Positions 51,615 through 59,872 of a stretch of DNA of 64,000 nt are shown one piece after another; position 1 is the stretch's first letter; each line of letters begins with the position of its first letter. Origin of the DNA: Candidatus Gastranaerophilales bacterium (GTDB lineage: Bacteria > Cyanobacteriota > Vampirovibrionia > Gastranaerophilales > Gastranaerophilaceae); assembly GCA_944325105.1 (NCBI GenBank), contig CALUYW010000003.1, positions 1 to 64,000 of the forward strand, given 5' to 3'. The position numbers and the translations under genes were made by a program. Below the pieces are notes generated by a model. That model searched no databases. It had not been told where the DNA came from and saw only the letters and a list, made by a program, of their open reading frames with translations.

Positions 51615-52876
51615 TGAAAAAACTCAAACTGTCTGCAAATGAAATAATCAAAGAAGCCGAAAGCGAAGTCAAAAAGTATTTTGACAAAATTGATGAAATC
51701 TGCGACTACAATCAGGAAAAAGTTCTTCGCGCCTTTCAAAAAAATAAAATAGGCGAGGAGCACTTCTACACCGTAACGGGCTACGGACACGATGATATGG
51801 GGCGCGAGGCTTTAGATAATGTCTTTGCCGATGTTTTTAAGGCGCAAAAAGCAATAGTGCGCCCACATTTTGTATCGGGCACACACACTCTTGCCTGTGT
51901 GCTTTTTGGCATTTTAAGGTATCAAGATACTCTAATGTCAGTTGCAGGAAAACCCTATGATACGCTGGATGAAATAATAGGCCACTCGCGAGAGGGTGAA
52001 CACCCCGAGTGCTCGCTTAAAGGGCACGGTGTAGACTACATTGAAGTACCCTTAATCGATGATACACTTGTTGATTACGGAGCTATCTCAAGAAGAATTA
52101 CACCAAATACTAAAATGGCTCTTATTCAGCGCTCAAGAGGCTATAGTCTGAGACATTCAATTTCTATAAGAGAAATTGAACAGATAGTTTTAACGATTAA
52201 AGAAAAAAACCCTAATACAATTTGCTTTGTAGATAACTGCTACGGGGAATTTGTGGAAGATAGAGAACCGCTTGAAGTAGGCGCAGACATTATTGCAGGC
52301 AGCCTTATTAAAAACCCCGGCGGCGGCATTGTTGAAGCCGGAGGCTACATTGCAGGCAGAGCAGACCTTGTAGATATGTGTGCAAATCGCCTTACAGCAC
52401 CCGGTATAGGTTCTGAGGGCGGAGCAATGTTTAATCAGACAAGAGTAATGCTGCAAGGGTTCTTTATGGCGCCGTCTGTTGTGGCACAAGCTCATAAAGG
52501 TGCGCGCCTTGCAGCAAAAGTATTTGAAACAATAGGTTTTAAAACTCACCCCCGCTCAAGAGAAGATAGAACAGATTTAATTCAAACGGTTAAATTTGAA
52601 AACCCCGAAGCTCAGGCAGCATTTTGCAGAGCACTTCAAAAATACTCTCCTGTTGAGAGCTATCTTACCCCTATACCCGATGGTGTCCCGGGGTATGATG
52701 ATAAGCTCATTATGGCGGGTGGAAGCTTTATAGAGGGCTCAACGCTTGAGCTTTCAGCAGACGGACCCGTAAGGCCACCATATGCTGTTTATATGCAAGG
52801 GGGGCTTAACTACTCACATGTAAAAATTGCACTCAAAGGCATAATTGAAGAGTTAAAAAACATTAATCCCGCTTAA
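51614..52876 (+). CDS. Methionine gamma-lyase-related PLP protein (aluminium-resistance family)
   Basis: A 420-residue PLP enzyme of the Met_gamma_lyase (YnbB-like) family. Signatures: RPHFVSGTHTLACVLFGILR, VAGKPYDTLDEIIGHSREGE, CFVDNCYGEFVE, SLIKNPGGGI with the PLP lysine, and LTAPGIGSEGG. The true substrate is not established for this family. It starts one base inside the flavodiiron gene's stop, so is probably co-transcribed. Its 3' end overlaps the convergent radA by 14 bp. Confidence 0.92.
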   Translation: MKKLKLSANEIIKEAESEVKKYFDKIDEICDYNQEKVLRAFQKNKIGEEHFYTVTGYGHDDMGREALDNVFADVFKAQKAIVRPHFVSGTHTLACVLFGILRYQDTLMSVAGKPYDTLDEIIGHSREGEHPECSLKGHGVDYIEVPLIDDTLVDYGAISRRITPNTKMALIQRSRGYSLRHSISIREIEQIVLTIKEKNPNTICFVDNCYGEFVEDREPLEVGADIIAGSLIKNPGGGIVEAGGYIAGRADLVDMCANRLTAPGIGSEGGAMFNQTRVMLQGFFMAPSVVAQAHKGARLAAKVFETIGFKTHPRSREDRTDLIQTVKFENPEAQAAFCRALQKYSPVESYLTPIPDGVPGYDDKLIMAGGSFIEGSTLELSADGPVRPPYAVYMQGGLNYSHVKIALKGIIEELKNINPA

Positions 52877-54263
52877 AAGCTTGAACTATAGCGTCAGTCA
52901 GCTTTGTAACCTGAATGGTTTTTATCTGCAATTTTTCAATTTTTTGAGCAATATTTTTGTTTACTTTTGGAATTATTGCATACTCAAAACCAAGCTTTTG
53001 AGCCTCTTTGAGGCGCTTTTCCAAGTTATCCGCAGCTCTTATTTCGCCTGAAAGACCAATTTCACCAATCATAACGGTTTTATTTTTAAGAGGAATGTCT
53101 CTTGCACAGCTTAAAACCGCAAGCGCCACACCTAAGTCAGCTGCCGGCTCAATAATATCAATACCGCCAATTACATTTATATAAACATCTTGTTTTGATA
53201 AATTCAGACCCACTCTTTTTTCAAGCACGGCAAGTATTTGAAGTAATCTGTTATACTCAATACCTCTTGCAACGCGTCTTGGATTTGGATATGGAGTAGA
53301 GCCCGTCAGCGCTTGAATTTCAAGCAGTAAAACCCTTGTACCCTCAAGGGTTGCAATAATTGAACAGCCGCAGCTTGAAGTATCAGAGGGGTTTAAAAAT
53401 AATTCAGAAGGGTTTAGGACTTCATTTAGCCCGTCATCTTCCATATTAAAAACACCTACCTCAGATGTCGTACCAAAGCGGTTTTTAATAGAGCGTAAAA
53501 TCCGATAGCTTTTATATCTGTCGCCCTCAAAATTTATAACACAATCAACCATATGCTCTAAAACCTTTGGCCCCGCTATGTTTCCCTCTTTTGTCACATG
53601 ACCGATTATAACCGTTGTAATATTTTTTTGTTTAGCAATGTGCATTAAAATATTTGTGCACTCTCTAATCTGAGAAACAGAGCCCGATGAGCTTGTAATC
53701 TGAGAAGAATACACCGCCTGAATAGAATCTACAACCAAAAAATCGGGCTTAATTTCATCAATTTGTTTTATAACTTCTTCAAGGCAGTTTTGATTTGTGA
53801 CATATAAATTCTCAGCATCCACCCCAAGCCTTTGCGCCCTTAATTTAACCTGCTGGGGAGATTCTTCCGCACAGATATACAGCGCACAAATCGGGTCTTT
53901 ATTTTCTTTTTTGGAGCATAGATTTTTGCAAGTCTGCAAAATAAGAGTAGACTTACCAATGCCCGGGTCGCCTGCTAACAATACAAGAGAACCCGCCACA
54001 AAGCCGCCGCCTAAGACTCTGTCAAACTCTTGCATATCTGTTTTGAGGCGAATTTTTTCGTCATTTTCTATATCTTTTATTTTCTTTGCGGATAAATCAA
54101 CATTTAAAATAACCGAAGATGAGTTTGTCTTAGCTACTGTTGCTTCTTGCACAACTTCTTCGCAAAATGTTGCAAAGTTATTGCAATCAGGACATCTGCC
54201 AAGGTATGAAAAACTCTCATACCCGCAAGATTGACACACCCATTTAGTTTTTGTTTTAGCCAT
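52863..54263 (-). CDS. radA: DNA repair protein RadA
   Basis: 466 residues: zinc finger C10-x2-C13 and C24-x2-C27 (YLGRCPDCNNF), Walker A LLAGDPGIGKSTLILQ, the RadA motif IKNRFGTTSEVGVF, and a C-terminal Lon-like domain (YINVIGGIDIIEPAADLGVA, MIGEIGLSGEIRA). It promotes branch migration in recombination repair. Intact and of normal length. It follows the Xre gene after 9 bp. Confidence 0.96.
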   Translation of the reverse strand: MAKTKTKWVCQSCGYESFSYLGRCPDCNNFATFCEEVVQEATVAKTNSSSVILNVDLSAKKIKDIENDEKIRLKTDMQEFDRVLGGGFVAGSLVLLAGDPGIGKSTLILQTCKNLCSKKENKDPICALYICAEESPQQVKLRAQRLGVDAENLYVTNQNCLEEVIKQIDEIKPDFLVVDSIQAVYSSQITSSSGSVSQIRECTNILMHIAKQKNITTVIIGHVTKEGNIAGPKVLEHMVDCVINFEGDRYKSYRILRSIKNRFGTTSEVGVFNMEDDGLNEVLNPSELFLNPSDTSSCGCSIIATLEGTRVLLLEIQALTGSTPYPNPRRVARGIEYNRLLQILAVLEKRVGLNLSKQDVYINVIGGIDIIEPAADLGVALAVLSCARDIPLKNKTVMIGEIGLSGEIRAADNLEKRLKEAQKLGFEYAIIPKVNKNIAQKIEKLQIKTIQVTKLTDAIVQAFKRD

Positions 54264-54272
54264 AAAAGTATT

Positions 54273-54491
54273 TTAATCGTCTGAAGTTAATTCTTCAATA
54301 GATTTATTAACAACTTTTGCAAATTTAAGTGCATTGATTAACGATAAATTATGCTTGCCACGCTCTACATTACTGATATAGGCTTTACTAAAGTTTGTTA
54401 AATCAGCAATATTATCTTGCGAAAGATTTAACTTCATCCTTGCAATTTTAAAATTAAAACCAAAAGTCTTTAGTATATTTTGTTCGTCCAT
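54273..54491 (-). CDS. Xre-family HTH regulator
   Basis: A 72-residue protein: ARMKLNLSQDNIADLTNFSK, then AYISNVERGKHNLSLINALK, a Cro/CI-type helix-turn-helix, and nothing else. It is divergent from the 110-residue gene at 54572 with an 80-bp spacer and precedes radA on the same strand. It may regulate either side. Small single-domain regulators of this kind often control a neighbouring toxin or mobile element. Confidence 0.88.
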   Translation of the reverse strand: MDEQNILKTFGFNFKIARMKLNLSQDNIADLTNFSKAYISNVERGKHNLSLINALKFAKVVNKSIEELTSDD

Positions 54492-54571
54492 AATAGTATT
54501 TTATGGTCTTGACAATATTATTGCGATAAACTATAATTTATTTTATTAAATTATTATTTATTTTTGTAGTT

Positions 54572-54904
54572 ATGAAAGATAATTTTTCATTTATAAAATT
54601 TAAAAAAGAATTTCTTAAAAAAAGAAACAATTGGCTTAGTAAGCATTTTGCCAACAAAGAGCTATACAAAGCAACATATAATGCAATAAGGGAAGCAAGC
54701 ACTTATCTTATAAAAAGCCAGTGTCAATTTATATTTTTAAACGATATTTTTAAAAATATAAAAAACAACAAAGAATTTTATAATAATTTAGATGACAACA
54801 ACAAAAAGGTTATTAAGCAAATAGAAAAATTCGTTACAATTATAGTCAAAGATATAAATGACTTATTGGAAGCCATTTGTATTACATTTGAAAATAATAG
54901 GTAA
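54572..54904 (+). CDS. Hypothetical helical protein divergent from Xre gene
   Basis: A 110-residue Lys/Asn-rich helical protein (KKEFLKKRNNWLSKHFANKE, KQIEKFVTIIVKDINDLLEA). No family recognised and no Shine-Dalgarno. Its base composition is lower in G+C than neighbours. Being head to head with an Xre regulator and next to a dispersed repeat, it may be part of a small accessory module. Confidence 0.5.
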   Translation: MKDNFSFIKFKKEFLKKRNNWLSKHFANKELYKATYNAIREASTYLIKSQCQFIFLNDIFKNIKNNKEFYNNLDDNNKKVIKQIEKFVTIIVKDINDLLEAICITFENNR

Positions 54905-55051
54905 GTTATTTCTCACACCTTTAGCTTTTTTCGCCTGTGCGATTAAAATTGCTTCGCTCATTTCACTCTCACTTCATTCGCAACGGCGACATAGAAGGGT
55001 TGTGTAATATGGCACAAAACAAATTTGTGCCATATTACTTCACACACCTTA
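54905..55051. repeat. Lead-in of repeat copy 2 with a 15-bp hairpin
   Basis: These 147 bases have no supported gene. GTAATATGGCACAAA (55004-55018) and its complement TTTGTGCCATATTAC (55024-55038) form a perfect 15-bp stem with a 5-nt loop. The stretch before it (54930-55000) has G+C-rich mini-stems like those before copy 1. Confidence 0.6.
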
Positions 55052-55214
55052 GACTCGCTTGCTCTCATTGGACGCGTCGCGTCACAATTCGAGCTTCGCT
55101 CGGGTACGGTTCGTGCTTTGTGCCAAGCTCTTCACTTGCCACATGCGCACTTCACACACCTTAGACTCGCTTGCTCTCATTGGACGCGTCGCGTCACAAT
55201 TCGAGCTTCGCTCG
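55052..55214 (+). repeat. Dispersed 163-bp two-unit hairpin repeat, copy 2
   Basis: Units at 55052-55102 and 55164-55214 with a 61-nt spacer, the same 112-nt period as copy 1 at 5876-6038. Mini-hairpins are GACGC-GTC-GCGTC and CGAGC-TTC-GCTCG in both units. Within a copy the two units match more closely at the GTC/ATC loop than between copies, suggesting the units evolve together. It lies downstream of the flagellin gene, ending at that gene's terminator. Confidence 0.9.
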
Positions 55215-55241
55215 TAAAAAAAAGGACCGGTTTCCCGATCC
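55215..55241 (-). terminator. Terminator of the flagellin gene
   Basis: On the minus strand GGATCGG (55241-55235) pairs with CCGGTCC (55230-55224), including one T-G wobble, followed by eight T (55223-55216). It lies about 60 bp after the flagellin stop and touches the repeat. Confidence 0.8.
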
Positions 55242-55300
55242 ACTGTATTGCCATCACCAGTTAGATTGTTTTTTATCTACTTAGCTTTTTGTTGTAAATT

Positions 55301-56164
55301 CTATATCAAAGATAGTGCGATTGATGGTTGCTGGTTCGCCTGTACAAGCAATGAAGCTGATGCCTGTTGGAGGATTTGATATTTAGTATAGTTTGATGAT
55401 TCTTCACCGATATCAGCGTCCATTATTCTTGATTTTGCTGCAAGCAGGTTTTCATTTTGTATATCCAAACTGTCAATTGCAGAGTTCAGCCTGTTTGTTA
55501 TAGCACCTATAATACCTCTTCTTGTTGAAATTTCTTTAATACCGACGTCAACTTGGTCTAGTAGAGTTCTAAAGTCAGCATCATCTATAATATCACCGCC
55601 ATCATCCAAAAACCTGATAGCTTGACCTGCTCTACCTGTTAAAACGGATACAGTGGCTTCGGTAAATACGCCGTCTACTTCAATAGTATTTGTAGCTTTA
55701 TCCGATTGAGCACCTATTTGTAAAACAAGCGGGTCTGCTCCACCCACGGGAAAGAGCTGGAACTCATTGAACTTGGCAGCATTTGAAATCCTATCTATTT
55801 CAGCAGTTCTTTCTACTACTTCATCTTCCATTGCCTTAACTTCTTCTGCACTATAGCCGCCGTTCATGGCTTGAAGGGTCAAATCACGTATTCTCAACAA
55901 ATGTTCTTGAATAACATTAAGATTACCTTCTGCGGTTTGCAACAGGTTAATACCTGTTTGAGCGTTATTTTGGGCAACGACCGAACCTCTTTGTTGAGCT
56001 TCTAAGCCCTTTGCGATTACAAGACCGGCAGCATCATCTGCGGCTTGGTTAATTTTTAAACCTGTAGTTAAGCGCTCAACTGCTTTTGACATGCTTGTAG
56101 TGGCGCTATTTAAGTTTCTTTGTACTTTAAGTGAATCGACGTTTGTGTTTACAACAATAGCCAT
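55301..56164 (-). CDS. fliC: Flagellin
   Basis: A 287-residue short flagellin. The N-terminal D0/D1 region (IVVNTNVDSLKVQRNLNSAT, RLTTGLKINQAADDAAGLVI) and the C-terminal D1/D0 region (LAAKSRIMDADIGEESSNYT, LLVQANQQPSIALSLI) are complete; the exposed central domain is small. I chose ATG 56164 (AAAGGAG upstream) over 56191. No other flagellar gene is in the window. The leader has a hairpin with GGA in its loop. Export would need a flagellar secretion system elsewhere. Confidence 0.94.
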   Translation of the reverse strand: MAIVVNTNVDSLKVQRNLNSATTSMSKAVERLTTGLKINQAADDAAGLVIAKGLEAQQRGSVVAQNNAQTGINLLQTAEGNLNVIQEHLLRIRDLTLQAMNGGYSAEEVKAMEDEVVERTAEIDRISNAAKFNEFQLFPVGGADPLVLQIGAQSDKATNTIEVDGVFTEATVSVLTGRAGQAIRFLDDGGDIIDDADFRTLLDQVDVGIKEISTRRGIIGAITNRLNSAIDSLDIQNENLLAAKSRIMDADIGEESSNYTKYQILQQASASLLVQANQQPSIALSLI

Positions 56165-56184
56165 AAGTAGACTCCTTTCAACTG

Positions 56185-56207
56185 ACGGCACAAATCCTTT
56201 TTGCCGT
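56185..56207 (-). promoter_or_regulatory. Flagellin leader hairpin with GGA loop
   Basis: On the minus strand ACGGCA (56207-56202) pairs with TGCCGT (56190-56185) over an 11-nt loop that contains AAGGATTT. A second GGA lies in the AAAGGAG ribosome site downstream. Paired GGA sites, one in a hairpin loop, are the usual layout of CsrA-binding flagellin leaders. No csrA or fliW gene is visible here, so this is inference. Confidence 0.4.
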
Positions 56208-56367
56208 TTTCTAACTAATATGTGATGGTGTAACTATTTTTTAATGAGGCAATTTACAATCTTTTAAAAAAGTAATTGGTGATTGACTACATTGTTAATA
56301 TACAAGGTTTTCAACCTCTTTAGAATTATAGGAAAGTTAGAATTTCTTCATACCGAAGTATAATTTA

Positions 56368-56396
56368 TTGAGCAAAAATCTTATGTGCGCTATAAT
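56368..56396 (+). promoter_or_regulatory. Sigma-70-type promoter of dnaB
   Basis: TTGAGC (56368-56373), a 17-bp spacer and TATAAT (56391-56396), 25 bp before the dnaB ATG. This is the best promoter match in the window. Confidence 0.82.
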
Positions 56397-56421
56397 TGAC
56401 TAAAAAGTTTGGAATGGAATA

Positions 56422-57777
56422 ATGGCAACACAAGTTAAAGAAAATATCTCAAAAAGGCTTCCCCCGCACAATTCAGACGCAGAAAAGGCGGTTTTAGGCG
56501 CTATATTAATAAACCCTTTGAGCATGAACAGGGTAGTTGAAATTCTTGAGGCGGATTTTTTCTACTCACCGTCAAACAGAATGATATATGACGCCATGTT
56601 TACACTCTACAACCAAAATAAACCCGTTGATGCTCTAAGTGTAAGCGATTATTTTCAATCAAAAAACAGGCTTGACGACATAGGCGGGGCAGAGTATTTA
56701 AGCGATTTGATGAGTGATACCGTACTTAGTTCAAATATTGAATACTACGCAAATATAATCAAAGAAAATGCCATAAAAAGAAAACTCATAAACGCAGGTT
56801 CAAATATTATTGAGCAAACATACAAAAACTCTGACGCTCAGGAGTCTCTTGAGGCCGCCGAGAAGTTTATTTTTGATATAGCACAGCAAAAAAGTTCGCA
56901 AGAAATTGAGCAGTTAACTAATTTACTTATGGAAACCGTTGAAAAAATCGAGTACCGCTGCGCAAATAAAGGCTCATACACAGGTGTGCCAAGCGGGTAT
57001 GTAGATTTGGACAACATGACTGCAGGTTTTCAAAAGTCCGATTTTGTTGTACTTGCAGCACGTCCCTCTATGGGAAAAACTGCTTTTGCATTGAATATCG
57101 CTCAAAACATTGCAATAAGGCAAAATGTTCCTGTTGTTATATTTTCTCTTGAAATGTCAAAAATACAGCTCGCGCAAAGGGTAGTCTGCGCTGAGGCGGA
57201 AGTTGACGCACAAAGGGTAAGAACAGGGGAACTGCAGGCAAACGAGTGGGAAAAAATAACAAATGTCATGAACGAACTGCACCAAGCACCTTTGTTTATT
57301 GATGATTCAGCAGGAGTAAGCATTTCCGATATAAGGGCAAAATGCCGCAGATTAAAAATGAAATACCCTGATTTAGGACTTATTTTGATAGATTATCTTC
57401 AACTAATCGAAGATAGAAGCTCAAACGACCGTAACCAGCAGATTTCAACCATATCAAGAGGCTTAAAAGGCATAGCACGTGAGCTTGATGTACCTATTAT
57501 TGCCCTGTCGCAGTTATCACGTAAGGTAGAAGATAGAACAGATAAGCGCCCTATGCTATCAGACCTTCGTGAATCGGGCGCTATTGAGCAGGACGCGGAT
57601 GTTGTAATGTTTATTTATCGTGAAGAATATTATGACAAAGAAAACCCCGAACTAAAAAACAAGGCTCAAATAATCGTTGCAAAACAAAGAAACGGCCCGA
57701 CAGGCAGTTTTGAGCTCATATTCCAAGGCTCAACAACAAAATTCAAAAACAAAGTTAATCCTAATTTGAATGTATAA
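56422..57777 (+). CDS. dnaB: Replicative DNA helicase DnaB
   Basis: 451 residues. N-terminal domain (PPHNSDAEKAVLGAILINPL), linker, then RecA-like motor with Walker A VVLAARPSMGKTAFALNIA, VVIFSLEMSKIQLAQRV, LGLILIDYLQLIED (Walker B), ALSQLSRKVEDRTDKRPML with SDLRESGAIEQDADVVMF, and the end KQRNGPTGSFELIF. No intein. Intact chromosomal helicase at normal length. Confidence 0.97.
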   Translation: MATQVKENISKRLPPHNSDAEKAVLGAILINPLSMNRVVEILEADFFYSPSNRMIYDAMFTLYNQNKPVDALSVSDYFQSKNRLDDIGGAEYLSDLMSDTVLSSNIEYYANIIKENAIKRKLINAGSNIIEQTYKNSDAQESLEAAEKFIFDIAQQKSSQEIEQLTNLLMETVEKIEYRCANKGSYTGVPSGYVDLDNMTAGFQKSDFVVLAARPSMGKTAFALNIAQNIAIRQNVPVVIFSLEMSKIQLAQRVVCAEAEVDAQRVRTGELQANEWEKITNVMNELHQAPLFIDDSAGVSISDIRAKCRRLKMKYPDLGLILIDYLQLIEDRSSNDRNQQISTISRGLKGIARELDVPIIALSQLSRKVEDRTDKRPMLSDLRESGAIEQDADVVMFIYREEYYDKENPELKNKAQIIVAKQRNGPTGSFELIFQGSTTKFKNKVNPNLNV

Positions 57778-57781
57778 AAAA

Positions 57782-57809
57782 ACTCCCTTTTTAAGGGAGT
57801 TTTTATTTT
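57782..57809. terminator. Two-way terminator between dnaB and gpsA
   Basis: ACTCCCTT (57782-57789) and AAGGGAGT (57793-57800) pair over a 3-nt loop; T-rich on the right and A-rich on the left, so it serves both convergent genes. The right arm enters the gpsA stop region. Confidence 0.85.
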
Positions 57810-58810
57810 CTGCTAAATGTCTCTTCCGCTTTAAGCTGACGAAACATAAGATTCATAAATATGTCTTTGGAATTTTCTTTTGAATAAACAGCCTCATAAA
57901 TCGCATGGGATATTGGTGTGTCGATATTTAATTTCTCTGACAACTCACAAATCGCCTTTGAAGTTTTAACACCCTCGGCAACTGAGCCAAGTTCCGCTAA
58001 AATATCATCAATTTTTTTGCCTTTTGCAAGCATTCTGCCAACGGTGTGATTTCGACTCAGAGGGCTAGAGCAGGTAGCTATTAAATCACCCATGCCTGAT
58101 AAACCCCAAAATGTCGAGGGTTTTGCACCAAGGGCGGTACCAACGCGCACGATTTCTGCCATGCCTCTTGTTAAAATAGCGCCTTTTGCATTATCGCCCA
58201 TATTAAGCTCTGATATAAACCCTGCAGCTATTGCAATGACGTTTTTTAAACTTCCGCCAAACTCTACACCTATAACATCGTCATTTGTGTAAAGTCTAAA
58301 TCTTCCATCAACATTCAGGCTCTGTTGGACAAATTTTGCCACCATAAAATCATCAGATGCTACAGATGCTGCCGTAGGCTGTCCCTCAAGCACTTCACGG
58401 GCCAAAGTGGGGCCTGATAGAACGGCAAATTTTTGATTAGGCAGAACCTCTTTTATAACTTCGCTCATGCGCTTTAACGACGGCAGCTCAAGCCCTTTTG
58501 AAGTATTAACCAAAATCTGTTCGTCTTTAATGCCTGCCTCTTTTAACTGCTCACAAACAACCCTTATGGCAGAAGTTGAAACAACCAAAAGAATAATATC
58601 AGCGCCATCAATGGCACTTTTTAAGTCATGGGTTATATTTACCTTTTCATCAAGCTCAACGCAAAAAGGGACTTTTGACCTTTTGTGCAAAAGTAAATCT
58701 TCAGATAAGTCCTGTTTTCTTGACCATCCCCAAACTTCATCAAATTGCGAAGTAAGGAGTTTTGCCAAAACCAAACCCCAGCAACCTAAACCTAAAACAG
58801 CAAGTTTCAT
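57803..58810 (-). CDS. gpsA: Glycerol-3-phosphate dehydrogenase (NAD(P)+)
   Basis: A 335-residue enzyme making glycerol-3-phosphate for phospholipids. Dinucleotide-binding start LAVLGLGCWGLVLAKLL, then LVNTSKGLELPSLKRMSEVI, AVLSGPTLAREVLEGQPTAA, GVEFGGSLKNVIAIAAGFI with the catalytic lysine, and GLSGMGDLIATCSSPLSRNH. The usual GAGAWG reads GLGCWG here, which is conservative. Confidence 0.95.
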   Translation of the reverse strand: MKLAVLGLGCWGLVLAKLLTSQFDEVWGWSRKQDLSEDLLLHKRSKVPFCVELDEKVNITHDLKSAIDGADIILLVVSTSAIRVVCEQLKEAGIKDEQILVNTSKGLELPSLKRMSEVIKEVLPNQKFAVLSGPTLAREVLEGQPTAASVASDDFMVAKFVQQSLNVDGRFRLYTNDDVIGVEFGGSLKNVIAIAAGFISELNMGDNAKGAILTRGMAEIVRVGTALGAKPSTFWGLSGMGDLIATCSSPLSRNHTVGRMLAKGKKIDDILAELGSVAEGVKTSKAICELSEKLNIDTPISHAIYEAVYSKENSKDIFMNLMFRQLKAEETFSRK

Positions 58811-58813
58811 TTA

Positions 58814-59002
58814 CTAAATTAATCCCATCAACTTCAAATCCCGAGCAATTTTCTTATCGAACATGCTCGCATAAGCCAAATCTTGGCAAGCATTGCCTGT
58901 ATAATTCCTGACAGAATGAGATTTTTGATTAATTAAAGATTGACCCTTTGTGGAAATAGCGTTATTCTTACCGTAATTTAACATTATTGGCGCTATTTTC
59001 AT
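58814..59002 (-). CDS. Small protein of unknown function
   Basis: A 62-residue protein, MKIAPIMLNYGKNN at its start and IARDLKLMGLI at its end. AAAGGAGACC 4 nt before the ATG is a strong ribosome site, which supports real translation. The gpsA start follows 3 bp after its stop, so it may be coupled to gpsA. Short proteins with a similar MKIxPI...N start are, to my knowledge, common in Melainabacteria genomes. No function is known. Confidence 0.6.
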   Translation of the reverse strand: MKIAPIMLNYGKNNAISTKGQSLINQKSHSVRNYTGNACQDLAYASMFDKKIARDLKLMGLI

Positions 59003-59074
59003 TAGGTCTCCTTTCTACAGGCTCAACGGAACAATTTTAACACAATTCAAATATCATAGCAATAAGAAATTTGT

Positions 59075-59872
59075 CTAATTTTTTGAATTGATAATATAGA
59101 GTAAAATACCTGCAAACACTGCAAGATTTAGCGACTCTACATCGTTATTTGTCATTAGTGTCACATGCTCATCCGCCATGCTTAACAATTCGTTACATAG
59201 TCCCGAAGCTTCAGAGCCGAACATAACAACATAGGGTTTTTTGTAGGTCGCATTTGTACAATCTTTTGCACTTTTTCCCCATTTACCGTAGGGTGCAACC
59301 GTCGATATAATTTTATGCGACTTTTTGATTTCTTGCATCAGACACATGTCTGAATTTAGTTTAACTATAGGTATTTTAAAAATATTTCCCGCACTTGAGC
59401 GTATAACTTTTGATGAAAATTCATCCACACAATCGCCGAAAAGCAAAATCCCATCTACCCCGAAAGCACACGCTGAGCGTATTATCGTGCCCAAGTTTCC
59501 GGCATCTTTTATGTTATCTAAAAGCAAGAGTTTTTCTTTTTTTAATATATCTTCCAGCTTATAGTTTGGCTCTTTTGCCGCAGATAAAATATTTACGGGG
59601 CTTTTTGTGGATGAAATTTTCTCCATGACTTTATCATTTGCAAGATATAATTTTGCCTTTGTATTTTTTTGAGCATGCTCTAAAAGCTCAATGTCATTAC
59701 TTATTATGTACTTAAGCTCAATTGAGTGATTAAGCGCCTCAAAAACGGACTTTTCTCCCTCTAAAAGCACAAGCCCCGAGTCTTTTCTGTATTTTTTTTG
59801 CTGCAGCTTTACGGTATCTTTTACAATTTCATTTTGAAGTGATGTAATTTCAAGAAATTTATTTTCCGACAT
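59075..59872 (-). CDS. SpoU/TrmH-family RNA methyltransferase
   Basis: A 265-residue 2'-O-ribose methyltransferase of rRNA or tRNA. An N-terminal substrate-binding domain (LQQKKYRKDSGLVLLEGEKS) precedes the SPOUT knot: LLLDNIKDAGNLGTIIRSAC, VVMFGSEASGL and VESLNLAVFAGILLY. The exact target base is not predictable. Its start overlaps the upstream glycosyltransferase gene by 14 bp. Confidence 0.92.
   Translation of the reverse strand: MSENKFLEITSLQNEIVKDTVKLQQKKYRKDSGLVLLEGEKSVFEALNHSIELKYIISNDIELLEHAQKNTKAKLYLANDKVMEKISSTKSPVNILSAAKEPNYKLEDILKKEKLLLLDNIKDAGNLGTIIRSACAFGVDGILLFGDCVDEFSSKVIRSSAGNIFKIPIVKLNSDMCLMQEIKKSHKIISTVAPYGKWGKSAKDCTNATYKKPYVVMFGSEASGLCNELLSMADEHVTLMTNNDVESLNLAVFAGILLYIINSKN

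Noticed and set aside
52190..52549. 119-codon minus-strand frame inside the methionine gamma-lyase-like gene
   Set aside because: Shadow frame with Cys/His-rich low-complexity sequence over a well-conserved plus-strand gene.
54937..55264. Short frames of the same repeat peptide at copy 2
   Set aside because: Same artefact as above; the sequence is conserved as folded DNA or RNA, not as protein.
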